Assembly: GCA_015055965.1 (NCBI GenBank)
Contig: SVHG01000009.1
Coordinates: 1-64,000 of the forward strand
Direction of reading: 5' to 3'
Source of the DNA: Clostridiales bacterium
Lineage (GTDB): Bacteria > Bacillota > Clostridia > Christensenellales > Borkfalkiaceae
Length of the DNA: 64,000 nt
A program made the position numbers and the translations under genes. Positions within the stretch are counted from its first letter, which is position 1. Each line of letters begins with the position of its first letter. A model generated the notes under the pieces. That model saw only the letters and a program-made list of their open reading frames with translations, searched no databases and was not told the DNA's origin. This document shows, piece by piece, positions 6,997-15,952 of the stretch.

Positions 6997-8988
6997 ATGC
7001 ATAGAATTGGTGTATTTGTATGTCACTGCGGTTCTAATATTGCAGCCACGGTAGACGTTGAAAGAGTTTCTGAAGCACTATCACACGAAGCAGGTGTAGT
7101 GCATTCCGTAAACTATCAATATATGTGTTCAGAAAACGGACAACAGTTAATTAAAAACGCAATTAAAGAGCATTCTCTTACCGGTATAGTGGTATGCTCT
7201 TGCTCACCCAGAATGCACGAAGCTACCTTCCGTAAAACTGCGGAAGCTGCAGGACTTAACCCCTATATGGTTGAAATTGCAAACATAAGAGAGCAGTGCA
7301 GTTGGATACATAAGGATATTGAAGAGGCAACTGAAAAGGCGATTGTTTTAGCAAGAACTGCGGTTGCAAAATTAACCCTTAACAAACCCCTTATTGCGGG
7401 CGAAACGGGCGTTACTAAGCGCGCTTTAGTAATTGGTGGCGGTATTGCGGGTATTCAAGCTGCTTTAGATATAGCAGACGCCGGTTACGAGGTTGATATA
7501 GTAGAAAAGAACCCCACGATTGGCGGAAGAATGGCTCAGCTTGATAAAACCTTCCCCACGTTAGACTGTTCTGCTTGTATTTTAACCCCCAAGATGGTAG
7601 ACTGCGCTCAGCACGAAAAAATTAACATTTATTCTTACAGCGAAGTAGATAAGGTTAAGGGCTTCGTTGGTAATTTTAAGGTTACCATTAAGAAAAAAGC
7701 AAGATACGTTGACGAAACTAAATGTACCGGTTGCGGTGTTTGTATGGCTAACTGTCCTTCAAAGAAGGGACTTAACGCCTTCAATATGGACTTAAATACC
7801 AGACCTGCAATTTACATTCCCTTTGCTCAAGCAATACCTAACGTTGCGGTTATCGATCCCGAGCAGTGTATAAAATTAAAAACGGGTAAGTGCGGCTTAT
7901 GTTCAATGAAGTGCGGTGTTGGCGCAATTGATTATAAGCAACAGGATACCTTCGTTGAAAGAGAATATGGCGCAATCGTAGTTGCAACCGGCTTTAAGCC
8001 TATTAGCTTAGAAAACTTTAACGAATACGGCTACGCGGATAATAAAGACGTTATTACCTCTCTTGAGCTTGAAAGACTTATGAACGCGGCAGGTCCTTCA
8101 AAGGGAACTTTAGTTCGCCCAAGTGACGGCGAGCATCCCCACGTTATAACCTTCATTCAATGCGTTGGTTCAAGAGACGTTTCCGGTTGCGGTAAGCCTT
8201 ATTGCAGTAAGATTTGCTGTATGTATACCGCAAAGCACGCAATGCTTATCCGTGAAAAATATCCCGATACTCAAGTTAACGTATTCTATATTGACGTAAG
8301 AACGCCCGGTAAGAACTACGACGAATTCTACCGCAGAGCAGTTGAACAGTACGGCGTTAACTACATTAAGGGTATGGTTGGTAAGGTATACAACGAAAAC
8401 GGTAAGCTTATGGTACAGGGTAGCAACCTTATTGATAACGAACAGGTTACTATTCCTTCAGATTTAGTCGTTTTAGCAACCGCAATCGAGCCCGATCCTT
8501 CCGTTAAGGATTTAGCAACCAAGCTAACGATCAGTATTGATACCAATAATTTCTTAACCGAAGCGCACGCAAAGCTTAAACCGGTTGAATGCGCAACTGC
8601 CGGCGTATATTTAGCAGGCGTATGTCAAGGTCCTAAGGACGTTCCCGAAACGGTAGCTCAAGCATCTGCGGCAGCGTCAAAGGTAATTGGATTACTTGCA
8701 AAGGATAAGCTAAAGGGTAATCCTTGCGTAGCTCACGCAAACGAAATGACCTGTACCGGTTGCAGTCAATGTGCAGAGGTATGCCCATACGGCGCAATCA
8801 CTTACGAAAACAAAGAATTCCGTATCGGTGGCGGTAAAACTGAAAAGAGAAGAGTTGCAAGCGTTAACCCTGCAGTATGTCAGGGCTGTGGCGCGTGTAC
8901 CGTTACCTGTCCTTCAGGCGCTATGGATATTCACGGTTTCTCATCTGCGCAAATTCTTAAGGAGGTAGAAGCAATATGCAAGAGATAG
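6997..8988 (+). CDS. hdrA: Heterodisulfide reductase subunit A-like bifurcating flavoprotein
   Basis: A 663-residue HdrA homologue. The N-terminal Cys-rich region (VCHCGSN, later CSCSPRMHE) is followed by an FAD-binding Rossmann motif (IGGGIAGIQAALD, 146-158), a central ferredoxin-like pair (CTGCGVCMANC; CGLCSMKC) and a C-terminal pair (CTGCSQCAEVC; CQGCGACTVTC). HdrA is the site of flavin-based electron bifurcation in known Hdr complexes, splitting hydride electrons between a high-potential acceptor through HdrC/HdrB and ferredoxin. It is a full-length form. It starts after an AAGGAAG site and its 3' end overlaps the MvhD-like gene by 13 bases. Confidence 0.92.
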   Translation: MHRIGVFVCHCGSNIAATVDVERVSEALSHEAGVVHSVNYQYMCSENGQQLIKNAIKEHSLTGIVVCSCSPRMHEATFRKTAEAAGLNPYMVEIANIREQCSWIHKDIEEATEKAIVLARTAVAKLTLNKPLIAGETGVTKRALVIGGGIAGIQAALDIADAGYEVDIVEKNPTIGGRMAQLDKTFPTLDCSACILTPKMVDCAQHEKINIYSYSEVDKVKGFVGNFKVTIKKKARYVDETKCTGCGVCMANCPSKKGLNAFNMDLNTRPAIYIPFAQAIPNVAVIDPEQCIKLKTGKCGLCSMKCGVGAIDYKQQDTFVEREYGAIVVATGFKPISLENFNEYGYADNKDVITSLELERLMNAAGPSKGTLVRPSDGEHPHVITFIQCVGSRDVSGCGKPYCSKICCMYTAKHAMLIREKYPDTQVNVFYIDVRTPGKNYDEFYRRAVEQYGVNYIKGMVGKVYNENGKLMVQGSNLIDNEQVTIPSDLVVLATAIEPDPSVKDLATKLTISIDTNNFLTEAHAKLKPVECATAGVYLAGVCQGPKDVPETVAQASAAASKVIGLLAKDKLKGNPCVAHANEMTCTGCSQCAEVCPYGAITYENKEFRIGGGKTEKRRVASVNPAVCQGCGACTVTCPSGAMDIHGFSSAQILKEVEAICKR

Positions 8989-9419
8989 AAAAGAAGGAAA
9001 AAAAGCCTTTAATAGTAGCTTTTTGCTGTAACTGGTGTAGTTATGCGGGGGCGGACCTTGCAGGTTCTTCAAGGCTTTCTTATCCCGCAGAGGTAAAAAT
9101 TATAAAAGTTCCCTGTAGCTGCAGGGTTAACCCCATATTTATTTTAAAGGCCTTCCAAAGGGGGGCAGACGGTGTTATTTTATGCGGTTGTCACCCCGGC
9201 GACTGCCACTATTCAGAGGGTAACTACCGTACCAGAAGAAGAATGGGCTTACTATTCTCTATGTTAAACTATTTAGGTATAGAAAAGGAAAGAACCAGAA
9301 TAGAATGGGTTTCTGCTGCAGAAGGCGCAAAATTCTCTGCAGTTATGAACGATTTTGCAAAGACCATTAACGAGCTAGGCGAAAACCGCAGACTGGAGGA
9401 CTTAAGATGCAAGGATTAG
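8976..9419 (+). CDS. MvhD/FlxD-like [2Fe-2S] protein
   Basis: A 147-residue delta-subunit-like protein with the MvhD cysteine pattern: CCNWC at 17-21, CSC at 47-49, and CGCHPGDC at 70-77, then EGNYRTRRR. In methanogens MvhD links hydrogenase to HdrA; in Flx-Hdr systems FlxD links the NADH dehydrogenase module to HdrA. No [NiFe]-hydrogenase subunits are present, so the Flx-type role is more likely. It overlaps hdrA by 13 bases and the next gene by 13, with AAGGAGG before its ATG. Confidence 0.9.
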   Translation: MQEIEKKEKKPLIVAFCCNWCSYAGADLAGSSRLSYPAEVKIIKVPCSCRVNPIFILKAFQRGADGVILCGCHPGDCHYSEGNYRTRRRMGLLFSMLNYLGIEKERTRIEWVSAAEGAKFSAVMNDFAKTINELGENRRLEDLRCKD

Positions 9420-10384
9420 AAAAATTAATGCTTGAAAGAGCAACGGCTCTTTTACAGTCAGGCGAGGTAGATAGAGTTATAGGTTGGAAAAGAGGTGAAA
9501 GCTATTACGATAATTCACCTGCAACTTTTACCAAGGATAATCTTGAAGGCTTTGTTTATAACGGCTTTTGTGGCGCTAACTTAAGCAAATACCTAGTTGC
9601 AGAAAGTAAAAAAGAGGGCAAGATGCTAGTTTTCTTAAAGCCCTGCGATACGTATAGCTTTAACCAGCTTTTAAGCGAGCACAGAATAGAAAGAGAAAAA
9701 TTCCACGTTATCGGTATCGGTTGTAACGGTCATTTAGATATTAATAAGGTTTACGCTGAAGGAGTAGAAGGCATTCTTTCTATGACGGAAGATGAGGATA
9801 ACCTTATCGTTGAAACCGTTTACGGCGAAAAGAGGGTAGAAAAGGAAAAGGTTTTACTAGTTAAGTGTGAAACCTGTAAGAGTAAAGAATTTGCAGTTGC
9901 AGATGAAACCTTAGTTGTTGGCGAAATGAAGCCCGCTAAATCTAACAGATTTGACGTGGTAAAAGAGCTTGAAGCAATGACGGAAGAGCAAAGATACGCA
10001 TTCTGGAAGGCTCAGCTTTCAAAGTGTATTAGATGTAACGCATGCCGTAACGTATGCCCCGCGTGTACCTGTATTAATTGCGTATTCGATAACAACGCTT
10101 CAGGTATTGCAGGTAAGGCTAACTCTGATGAGTTTGAAGAAAAGCTATATCACATAGTAAGAGCGTACCACGTTGCAGGCAGATGTACAGACTGTGGCGA
10201 ATGCTCAAGAGTATGTCCTCAAAACATTCCCTTACATTTAATTAATAGAAAGTTTATTAAGGATATTAACGAAAATTATGGTGAATATCAAGCGGGTGCG
10301 GAAGTAAACGCTCGTAATCCCTTGGTAAATTACACCAAGACGGACGTTGAAGCTAGCGAAGTAGTTGACGGAGGTGATAAGTAA
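9407..10384 (+). CDS. FlxC-like sulfhydrogenase-beta-type Fe-S protein
   Basis: A 325-residue protein with two C-terminal [4Fe-4S] motifs: Cys207-x2-210-x2-213-x3-217 and Cys260-x2-263-x2-266-x3-270. Three more cysteines lie just after the first (220, 222, 225), and an isolated CETC sits at 154-157. The N-terminal half resembles FrhB/HydB-type electron-transfer proteins. It belongs with the following two genes as an electron-input module between NAD(P)H and HdrA. Assignment as FlxC rather than FlxB rests on gene order and length and is less sure than the family. It overlaps both neighbours. Confidence 0.75.
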   Translation: MQGLEKLMLERATALLQSGEVDRVIGWKRGESYYDNSPATFTKDNLEGFVYNGFCGANLSKYLVAESKKEGKMLVFLKPCDTYSFNQLLSEHRIEREKFHVIGIGCNGHLDINKVYAEGVEGILSMTEDEDNLIVETVYGEKRVEKEKVLLVKCETCKSKEFAVADETLVVGEMKPAKSNRFDVVKELEAMTEEQRYAFWKAQLSKCIRCNACRNVCPACTCINCVFDNNASGIAGKANSDEFEEKLYHIVRAYHVAGRCTDCGECSRVCPQNIPLHLINRKFIKDINENYGEYQAGAEVNARNPLVNYTKTDVEASEVVDGGDK

Positions 10385-11412
10385 TGTTAAAAATATCACT
10401 TGCTAACGTTAATAAGCTATACGACGCTATTAGCGCTGAATACCCCTTATACTTACCCGTTGAAAAGGCAGGCGAGGTTAACTATTCTTATTACGAAGAG
10501 GGCGCTAAGGTTCGTTTAGACGTTCTTAAAACTGTAAAATCTCCCAAGGATTGCTTCTTCCCTCAAAGTGAAAACCTTATGAAATTTAAGGTTGAAGGTC
10601 AAAAAATAGAGCTTATAGACGTTCGTGAAGAGGCAAAGCCCTTCGTAATCATGGGCGTTCGCGCGTGTGATTTTAAGGCTTTTGACGTTTTAGACAGAGT
10701 ATTCTTAGTTGATCCCTTAGATACATATTATCAAACCAAGCGCGAAGCGGGTATAATCATTACCCACGCTTGCGGTAAGGTAGAAGAAAGCTGTTTTTGT
10801 AAGAGCTTCGGTATTGATCCCGTTAACCCCTTAGGTGACGTTACCGTTTGGACTGATAGTGAAAGCCTTTATTGGCGCGCTAACAGCGAAAAGGGCGAAG
10901 CATTAACTAAGAAGTTAAGCTCTTTATTCACTTCAGATAACGGCGAAAGGGTAGCAGAACAGCAAGCTAAGGTAAACGAAATTTACGCAAAGCTTCCCCT
11001 TGCCGGTTTAACCACGGAAAGCTTTTCTAACGGCGATATGATGGAGCTATTTAATTCAGATAAATGGCAAAAATTATCTGAAGCTTGTTTAGGATGCGGA
11101 ACTTGTACCTTCGTTTGTCCTACCTGTCAATGCTTTGATATTCGTGAATTCGTAACTAATAGCGGTGTAACCCGTTTCCGTTGCTGGGATAGCTGTATGT
11201 GTTCAGATTTTACCAAGACGGCAGGCGGTCAACCCAGAACCACTCAAATGCAAAGATATCGCCAAAGATTTATGCATAAATTGGTATACTTCCCCAAGAA
11301 TAACGAGGGTGTATATAGCTGTGTAGGTTGCGGTAGATGTGTTAAAAAATGTCCTCAAGGACTAAATATAGTTAAGGTTATTAAAGAATTTGGAGGTAAG
11401 CAGGATGCATAA
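10384..11412 (+). CDS. FlxB-like sulfhydrogenase-beta-type Fe-S protein
   Basis: A 342-residue protein of the sulfhydrogenase/hydrogenase beta family. It has Cys235-x2-238-x2-241-x3-245 followed by CQC, a middle CWDSCMC near 267-273, and Cys313-x2-316-x2-319-x3-323. The N-terminal region (IMGVRACDFKAFDVLDRVF) is typical of this family. It shares a TAATG stop/start with the previous gene and overlaps the flavin reductase gene downstream, so the subunits are translationally coupled. The expected role is to pass electrons from the NADH/FAD subunit to the MvhD-like/HdrA branch. Confidence 0.8.
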   Translation: MLKISLANVNKLYDAISAEYPLYLPVEKAGEVNYSYYEEGAKVRLDVLKTVKSPKDCFFPQSENLMKFKVEGQKIELIDVREEAKPFVIMGVRACDFKAFDVLDRVFLVDPLDTYYQTKREAGIIITHACGKVEESCFCKSFGIDPVNPLGDVTVWTDSESLYWRANSEKGEALTKKLSSLFTSDNGERVAEQQAKVNEIYAKLPLAGLTTESFSNGDMMELFNSDKWQKLSEACLGCGTCTFVCPTCQCFDIREFVTNSGVTRFRCWDSCMCSDFTKTAGGQPRTTQMQRYRQRFMHKLVYFPKNNEGVYSCVGCGRCVKKCPQGLNIVKVIKEFGGKQDA

Positions 11413-12235
11413 CGTAGAAGCTTTAATGCCTATAATTGCAGTAGTAACTGATATAAGAAGAGAAACTCCGGACGTAAAGACCTTTCGCGTAGTTGGTCTA
11501 GACGGTAAAAAGCCCTTCGAACATATGCCCGGTCAATGCGCAATGATTTCTATTCCCGGCGTTGGCGAAGCACTTTTCTCTATAACGAGCTCACCCACTA
11601 ATAAGGAATTCGTTGAATTCTCTATTAAAAAATGCGGTTGTGTAACGGACGTTCTTCACGCAATAGAGCCCGGTCAACAAATCACCGTTCGCGGACCTTA
11701 CGGTAGATATTTCCCCGTAGAAACCGTTTTCAAGGGTAAGGATATGCTATTTATCGCAGGTGGTATAGGTCTTGCTCCCTTACGTAGCGTAATCAATTAC
11801 ATTCGCGATAACCGCGATAATTACGGCAAGGTTGCAATCGTATACGGCGCAAGAAGCGCAGACGATTTAGTTCAGCTTAAAGAAATAGAAGAAGAATGGA
11901 AGAACGAAAAGGATTTTAGCGTTTACTTAACCATTGACCGTGAGCAGGAAGGCTGGGAAGGTCACGTTGGCTTCGTTCCCAACTATGCAAAGGAAATAGG
12001 TATTCCCAACAGCTATACCGCCGTTCTTTGCGGTCCTCCTATTATGATTAAATTCACCTTAGCAGGACTACTTGAACAGGGCTTTGAAAAGAAAAACATT
12101 TACACCACCTTGGAATTACGCATGAAGTGCGGATTTGGTAAGTGCGGTAGATGTAACGTAGGCGATAAATACGTTTGTAAAGACGGTCCTGTATTCTGCA
12201 TGACTGAGCTTGATGAACTTCCCGACGAATATTAA
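11405..12235 (+). CDS. FlxA-like NAD(P)H:FAD oxidoreductase with [2Fe-2S]
   Basis: A 276-residue ferredoxin-NADP+ reductase-like protein of the hydrogenase/sulfur-reductase gamma group. An FAD domain (MPGQCAMISIPG, ITSSP) is followed by a nucleotide-binding domain (FIAGGIGLAPLRSVI) and a C-terminal [2Fe-2S] motif (CGFGKCGRCNVGDKYVC). It is the probable entry point for NADH electrons. The ATG at 11405 is chosen over a TTG at 11390, because GGAGG lies 8 bases before the ATG and includes the TTG. It overlaps the upstream gene by 8 bases. Preference for NADH or NADPH cannot be read with certainty. Confidence 0.88.
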   Translation: MHNVEALMPIIAVVTDIRRETPDVKTFRVVGLDGKKPFEHMPGQCAMISIPGVGEALFSITSSPTNKEFVEFSIKKCGCVTDVLHAIEPGQQITVRGPYGRYFPVETVFKGKDMLFIAGGIGLAPLRSVINYIRDNRDNYGKVAIVYGARSADDLVQLKEIEEEWKNEKDFSVYLTIDREQEGWEGHVGFVPNYAKEIGIPNSYTAVLCGPPIMIKFTLAGLLEQGFEKKNIYTTLELRMKCGFGKCGRCNVGDKYVCKDGPVFCMTELDELPDEY

Positions 12236-12263
12236 TTCGTTAGTATATACGGAGCGTATTATT

Positions 12264-12938
12264 ATGGAAAATAAAGTTAACGTTTATTTATTCGGTAAAA
12301 AATATGAAGTACCAGAAGAGCTTACTATTATGAAGGCGATGGAATATTGCGGTTATAAGCTGGTAAGAGGTTGCGGTTGCAGAAACGGTTTCTGTGGCGC
12401 GTGCGCTACTTTATATAGAATTAAAGGTAAAATGGAGCTTAAAACCTGTCTTGCTTGTCAGCAAAAGGTAGAAGAGGGTATGTACGTTGCAACCCTACCT
12501 TTCTTCCCCTTAGTTAAGCAGGTTTACGATATTCAAAAGGTTAAGCCGGAGCAAGCCGTTATGATGCAGCTTTATCCTGAAATTTATTCTTGTATAGGTT
12601 GTAACGCTTGTACCAAGGCTTGTCCTCAACAAATTAAGGTAATGCAATATATCGCTTACGCGCAAAGAGGGGATTTTGAAGCTTGTGCAGAAGAATCCTT
12701 TGACTGCGTAATGTGCGGTATTTGCTCTTCACGTTGCCCTGCAGGTATATCTCATCCTCAGGTTGCTTTACTTGCAAGACGTATTAACGGTAAATATCTT
12801 GCTCCCAAGTCAGAGCATCTTGAAGATAGAGTTAAGGAAATAAAGGACGGCACTTTCGTTGAGCTTATTGAAGCTTTAATGAATAAGCCTATTGAAGAGC
12901 TTAAAGAGCTTTATAATCACAGAGAAATCGAGAAGTAG
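12264..12938 (+). CDS. frdB: Fumarate reductase iron-sulfur subunit (FrdB-like)
   Basis: A 224-residue protein with an N-terminal [2Fe-2S] domain (Cys39-x4-Cys44-x2-Cys47...Cys62/65) and two C-terminal cubane motifs (Cys110-113-116-120; Cys148-151-154-158). This layout is that of Frd/Sdh subunit B. Both C-terminal motifs have complete four-Cys [4Fe-4S] spacing, whereas membrane FrdB normally has a [3Fe-4S] site near the quinone. No membrane anchor subunit (FrdC/D) is encoded nearby, so a soluble enzyme fed by the Hdr-Flx proteins is inferred. ATG at 12264 (GGAG 9 bases upstream) is preferred over an earlier in-frame start at 12210 inside the previous gene. Confidence 0.85.
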   Translation: MENKVNVYLFGKKYEVPEELTIMKAMEYCGYKLVRGCGCRNGFCGACATLYRIKGKMELKTCLACQQKVEEGMYVATLPFFPLVKQVYDIQKVKPEQAVMMQLYPEIYSCIGCNACTKACPQQIKVMQYIAYAQRGDFEACAEESFDCVMCGICSSRCPAGISHPQVALLARRINGKYLAPKSEHLEDRVKEIKDGTFVELIEALMNKPIEELKELYNHREIEK

Positions 12939-12951
12939 GAGGTAATAGAAG

Positions 12952-14556
12952 ATGTATAACTATACGCAAGAACAACTCGATTCAATGAAGAAGGTAGAGG
13001 CGTCAAGAGAACAAAGGGTGGGCGCAGAGCTTCGCCGTATGACTGCTGAAGAAAAACAAACTCTTCTTCAAAATTTTCACCCCGACTATATTGAAAGCGC
13101 TTACGAAACCTTAAAAGTTGGTGTAAATAAAGGGGATAAGGTGCTTCACGAGCTTGCAGGCTTACTTCAAGGTAAGTCAAGAGTTCTAGATATGAATATT
13201 AATCTTGAAGAGGTTGCTTACGACGTAGACGTGCTGGTTATCGGTGGCGGTGGGGCAGGTTGCTCTGCTGCAATTGAAGCAGATAATAAGGGCGCTAACG
13301 TTTTAGTAGTTACCAAGCTTCGCGTGGGTGACGCTAATACTATGATGGCAGAAGGTGGCATTCAAGCGGCAGATAAGCCCAACGATTCACCTGCTATTCA
13401 CTACATAGACGCTTTAGGCGGCGGACATTACGCTAATAAACCCGAGCTTTTATCTAAGCTTGTTTGTGAAGCTCCCGAAGCAATACAGTGGCTTAACGAC
13501 TTAGGCGTTATGTTCGATAAGGCTGAAGACGGCACTATGATAACCACTCACGGTGGCGGAACTTCAAGAAAGCGTATGCACGCTTGTAGGGACTATTCCG
13601 GCGCAGAAATCATGAGAGTTCTTCGTGACGAGGTTGCAAACAGAAATATTCCCGTTATAGACTTCGCTCCCGCAATAGAGCTTATTAAAGACGACGAAGG
13701 CAAGGTTGCCGGCGCAGTTTTAATGAACTTAGAAACGGGCGAAATCTTAATTGCTAAAGCAAAAACGGTTATTATTGCAACCGGTGGTGCAGGAAGACTT
13801 CACTATCAAGGATTCCCCACCTCTAACCACTACGGCGCAACTGCAGACGGCTTAGTTATTGCTTACAGGGCAGGGGCTAAATTGCTTTATGCAGATACGT
13901 TACAGTATCACCCCACGGGCGCAGCCTTCCCCACTCAAATCTTTGGCGCGTTAGTTACAGAAAAGGTTCGTTCTTTGGGCGCACAGCTAGTTAATAAAGA
14001 GGGTGTTGCTTTTATGAACCCCCTAGAAACGCGTGACGTATCTGCTTCCTCTATTATAAGGGAATGCAAGGAACGCGGTAACGGTATTAAAACTACGGAC
14101 GGCGAAGGTATTTGGTTAGATACCCCCATGATAGAAATTATCGGTGGTGAAGGCACTATAGAAAAAAGAATTCCCGCTATGATGAGAATGTTTGGTAAGT
14201 ACGGTATAGATATTAGAAAAGAACCCATTTTAATCTATCCCACCTTACACTATCAAAACGGCGGTATAGAAATTTCTGCAAACGGTATGACCAACGTAGA
14301 AAATCTTTACGTTGCAGGCGAAGCCGTTGGCGGTATTCACGGTAGAAACAGGCTTATGGGTAACAGCTTGTTGGATATTATCGTATTTGGTAGAAACGCG
14401 GGTAAGGAAGCAGGTGAAAAATGCAAAACCGTTAAGGTTGGCAAGCTTTCATTAAATCACGTAAACGACTTTGCAAAAGAGCTTAAAGATGCAGGTCTTA
14501 ACCCCACCGAGCTTTCACCCAGAATTTTACCCGATTATACGAAAAAAGAAGGTTAA
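12952..14556 (+). CDS. frdA: Fumarate reductase flavoprotein subunit (FrdA-like)
   Basis: A 534-residue Frd/Sdh/L-aspartate oxidase superfamily flavoprotein. The FAD motif GGGGAG lies at 98-103 after an unusual charged, helical extension of about 90 residues. The conserved histidine in LQYHPTG (320), the catalytic-type Arg340 (TEKVRSLGAQ) and Arg361 in TRDVSAS, plus HYQNGGI and LMGNSLLD, are all present, so an active fumarate/succinate enzyme is expected. There is no Tat or Sec signal, so it is cytosolic, unlike periplasmic flavocytochrome types. It sits 13 bases after frdB with AGGAGG before the ATG. L-aspartate oxidase is less likely given frdB, fumarase and the Hdr-Flx context. Confidence 0.88.
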   Translation: MYNYTQEQLDSMKKVEASREQRVGAELRRMTAEEKQTLLQNFHPDYIESAYETLKVGVNKGDKVLHELAGLLQGKSRVLDMNINLEEVAYDVDVLVIGGGGAGCSAAIEADNKGANVLVVTKLRVGDANTMMAEGGIQAADKPNDSPAIHYIDALGGGHYANKPELLSKLVCEAPEAIQWLNDLGVMFDKAEDGTMITTHGGGTSRKRMHACRDYSGAEIMRVLRDEVANRNIPVIDFAPAIELIKDDEGKVAGAVLMNLETGEILIAKAKTVIIATGGAGRLHYQGFPTSNHYGATADGLVIAYRAGAKLLYADTLQYHPTGAAFPTQIFGALVTEKVRSLGAQLVNKEGVAFMNPLETRDVSASSIIRECKERGNGIKTTDGEGIWLDTPMIEIIGGEGTIEKRIPAMMRMFGKYGIDIRKEPILIYPTLHYQNGGIEISANGMTNVENLYVAGEAVGGIHGRNRLMGNSLLDIIVFGRNAGKEAGEKCKTVKVGKLSLNHVNDFAKELKDAGLNPTELSPRILPDYTKKEG

Positions 14557-14571
14557 TAAAGGTATATAAAA

Positions 14572-15897
14572 ATGAATAATTTACTTGCTTTTAGTGATAT
14601 TCTTCAAATTAGCGGGGTTACGGCTGTAATATTTTCTGCATTCTTAATTGCAACCTTAGGCTATTTACTTGGTAAAATAACTATAAAAGGTGTAAATTTA
14701 GGTACTGCAGGCGTATTCCTGGTTGCAATTTTAGCCGGCGTCGTATTTGCTATTCCCGCTTTAGTTGAAGTTGACTTTTTAAATAATTTTTATCTTTTAA
14801 GCGATAAGGAAAAAATAGCAGAGCTTTCCTTAAAATATATTACGGATAAGCAAATGCTTAAGGTTATTGGTAACAGTACTTCTAATATGGAGGTGTACGG
14901 AACTATTGCAGATATAGGTCTTATACTTTTCGTAACCTCAGTTGGCTTTATTGCCGGCCCAAGCTTCTTTAAAAACTTACGCGCAAACGCAAAGAGTTAC
15001 GTAACGCTGGGTGTTATTATAATTTTATCGGGCGTATTAGTTGCAGTAGTATTTGCATTACTTCCCGGTATCGGCGCAGAATATTCAATTGGCGTTTTAT
15101 CCGGCGCGCTAACTTCAACTCCTGCCTTCTCTGCAGCAAAAGAGGTCGCTTCAGATGAAGCTTTAGTTGCTTTAGGTCACGCAGTTGCTTATCCCTTTGG
15201 TGTAGTTGGCGTAGTTTTATTCGTTCAGCTTATGCCTAAATTTTTAAAGACAAACCGTGAAGAAGAAATTGCAAAAATGCAAAGCATTAACACGGGCGCT
15301 AAAAAGGTTGAGCAAGAAGAAAAGCTTTTTGAAATAGACGAGTTTGGACTTGCAGTATTTGGCGTAGCAGTAGTTTTAGGTTTAATCTTAGGTAAGCTTA
15401 CCTTAACTATTTCCGGTTTAAAATTTAGCCTTGGTTCAACCGGCGGTCCTTTAATTATGGCTTTAATTTTAGGTCACTTTGGAAGGGTTGGAAAAATCAG
15501 CTTAAAAATTCCCGAAAAAACCTTAAAGGTTTTCCGTGAATTCGGTCTTGTTTTATTCCTTATCGGAGCAGGTGTAGAAGGCGGTGTAAGCCTACTTGAA
15601 AAAATCAATGCAGGTACGTTCTCCGGCTTAACCATTTTATGGGGCTTTATTGCCGGCGTTATTATGACTATCGTTCCCATGGTTATCGGCTTCATCTTTG
15701 CAAAGAAGGTATTAAAGTTACCTTTATTCAACAACCTTGGTTCTATTACAGGTGGCATGACCTCAACCCCCGCGCTTGGAACTTTAGTTCAGGTTTCCGG
15801 AACTGATGACGTTGCCGGAGCTTACGCTTCAACCTATCCGGTTGCGCTTGTTCTTATAGTTATAGCTTCTAACTTGGTTATAACGTTAATTGGCTAA
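14572..15897 (+). CDS. AspT/SucE-family dicarboxylate antiporter (predicted succinate exchanger)
   Basis: A 441-residue membrane protein with two homologous halves, each containing a TSTPA segment: ALTSTPAFSAAKE then AYPFGVVG, and GGMTSTPALGTL then ASTYPVAL. That is the duplicated hallmark of the aspartate:alanine exchanger family. The usual central TrkA-C domains are missing; only a short hydrophilic linker is present. Family members exchange C4 dicarboxylates, and Corynebacterium SucE1 exports succinate. Position directly after frdA suggests succinate efflux or aspartate/succinate exchange. This substrate call is inference. Confidence 0.75.
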   Translation: MNNLLAFSDILQISGVTAVIFSAFLIATLGYLLGKITIKGVNLGTAGVFLVAILAGVVFAIPALVEVDFLNNFYLLSDKEKIAELSLKYITDKQMLKVIGNSTSNMEVYGTIADIGLILFVTSVGFIAGPSFFKNLRANAKSYVTLGVIIILSGVLVAVVFALLPGIGAEYSIGVLSGALTSTPAFSAAKEVASDEALVALGHAVAYPFGVVGVVLFVQLMPKFLKTNREEEIAKMQSINTGAKKVEQEEKLFEIDEFGLAVFGVAVVLGLILGKLTLTISGLKFSLGSTGGPLIMALILGHFGRVGKISLKIPEKTLKVFREFGLVLFLIGAGVEGGVSLLEKINAGTFSGLTILWGFIAGVIMTIVPMVIGFIFAKKVLKLPLFNNLGSITGGMTSTPALGTLVQVSGTDDVAGAYASTYPVALVLIVIASNLVITLIG

Positions 15898-15903
15898 TAT
15901 AGG

Positions 15904-15923
15904 GATATAGGTCGATTAACGAT
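15904..15923 (-). repeat. Dispersed intergenic repeat, copy 2 (core)
   Basis: The minus strand reads ATCGTTAATCGACCTATAT. The 15-base core TATAGGTCGATTAAC (plus strand) is identical to the copy at 28386. It lies in the 55-base gap between the antiporter and rex, directly after the stop codon. Confidence 0.55.
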
Positions 15924-15952
15924 ACTAAAATAAAAATTATAAGGAACGGGAA

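Noticed and set aside
5808..9419. Methanogen-type heterodisulfide (CoM-CoB) metabolism
   Set aside because: No methanogenesis genes, hydrogenase large subunit or coenzyme M/B genes occur; genome style is bacterial Clostridia, and Hdr homologues are common outside methanogens.
12917..13180. Antisense ORF over the frdB/frdA junction, and similar antisense or out-of-frame ORFs across the window
   Set aside because: They lie wholly within clearly coding genes, lack ribosome sites and their proteins have no recognisable features; they are shadows of codon bias.
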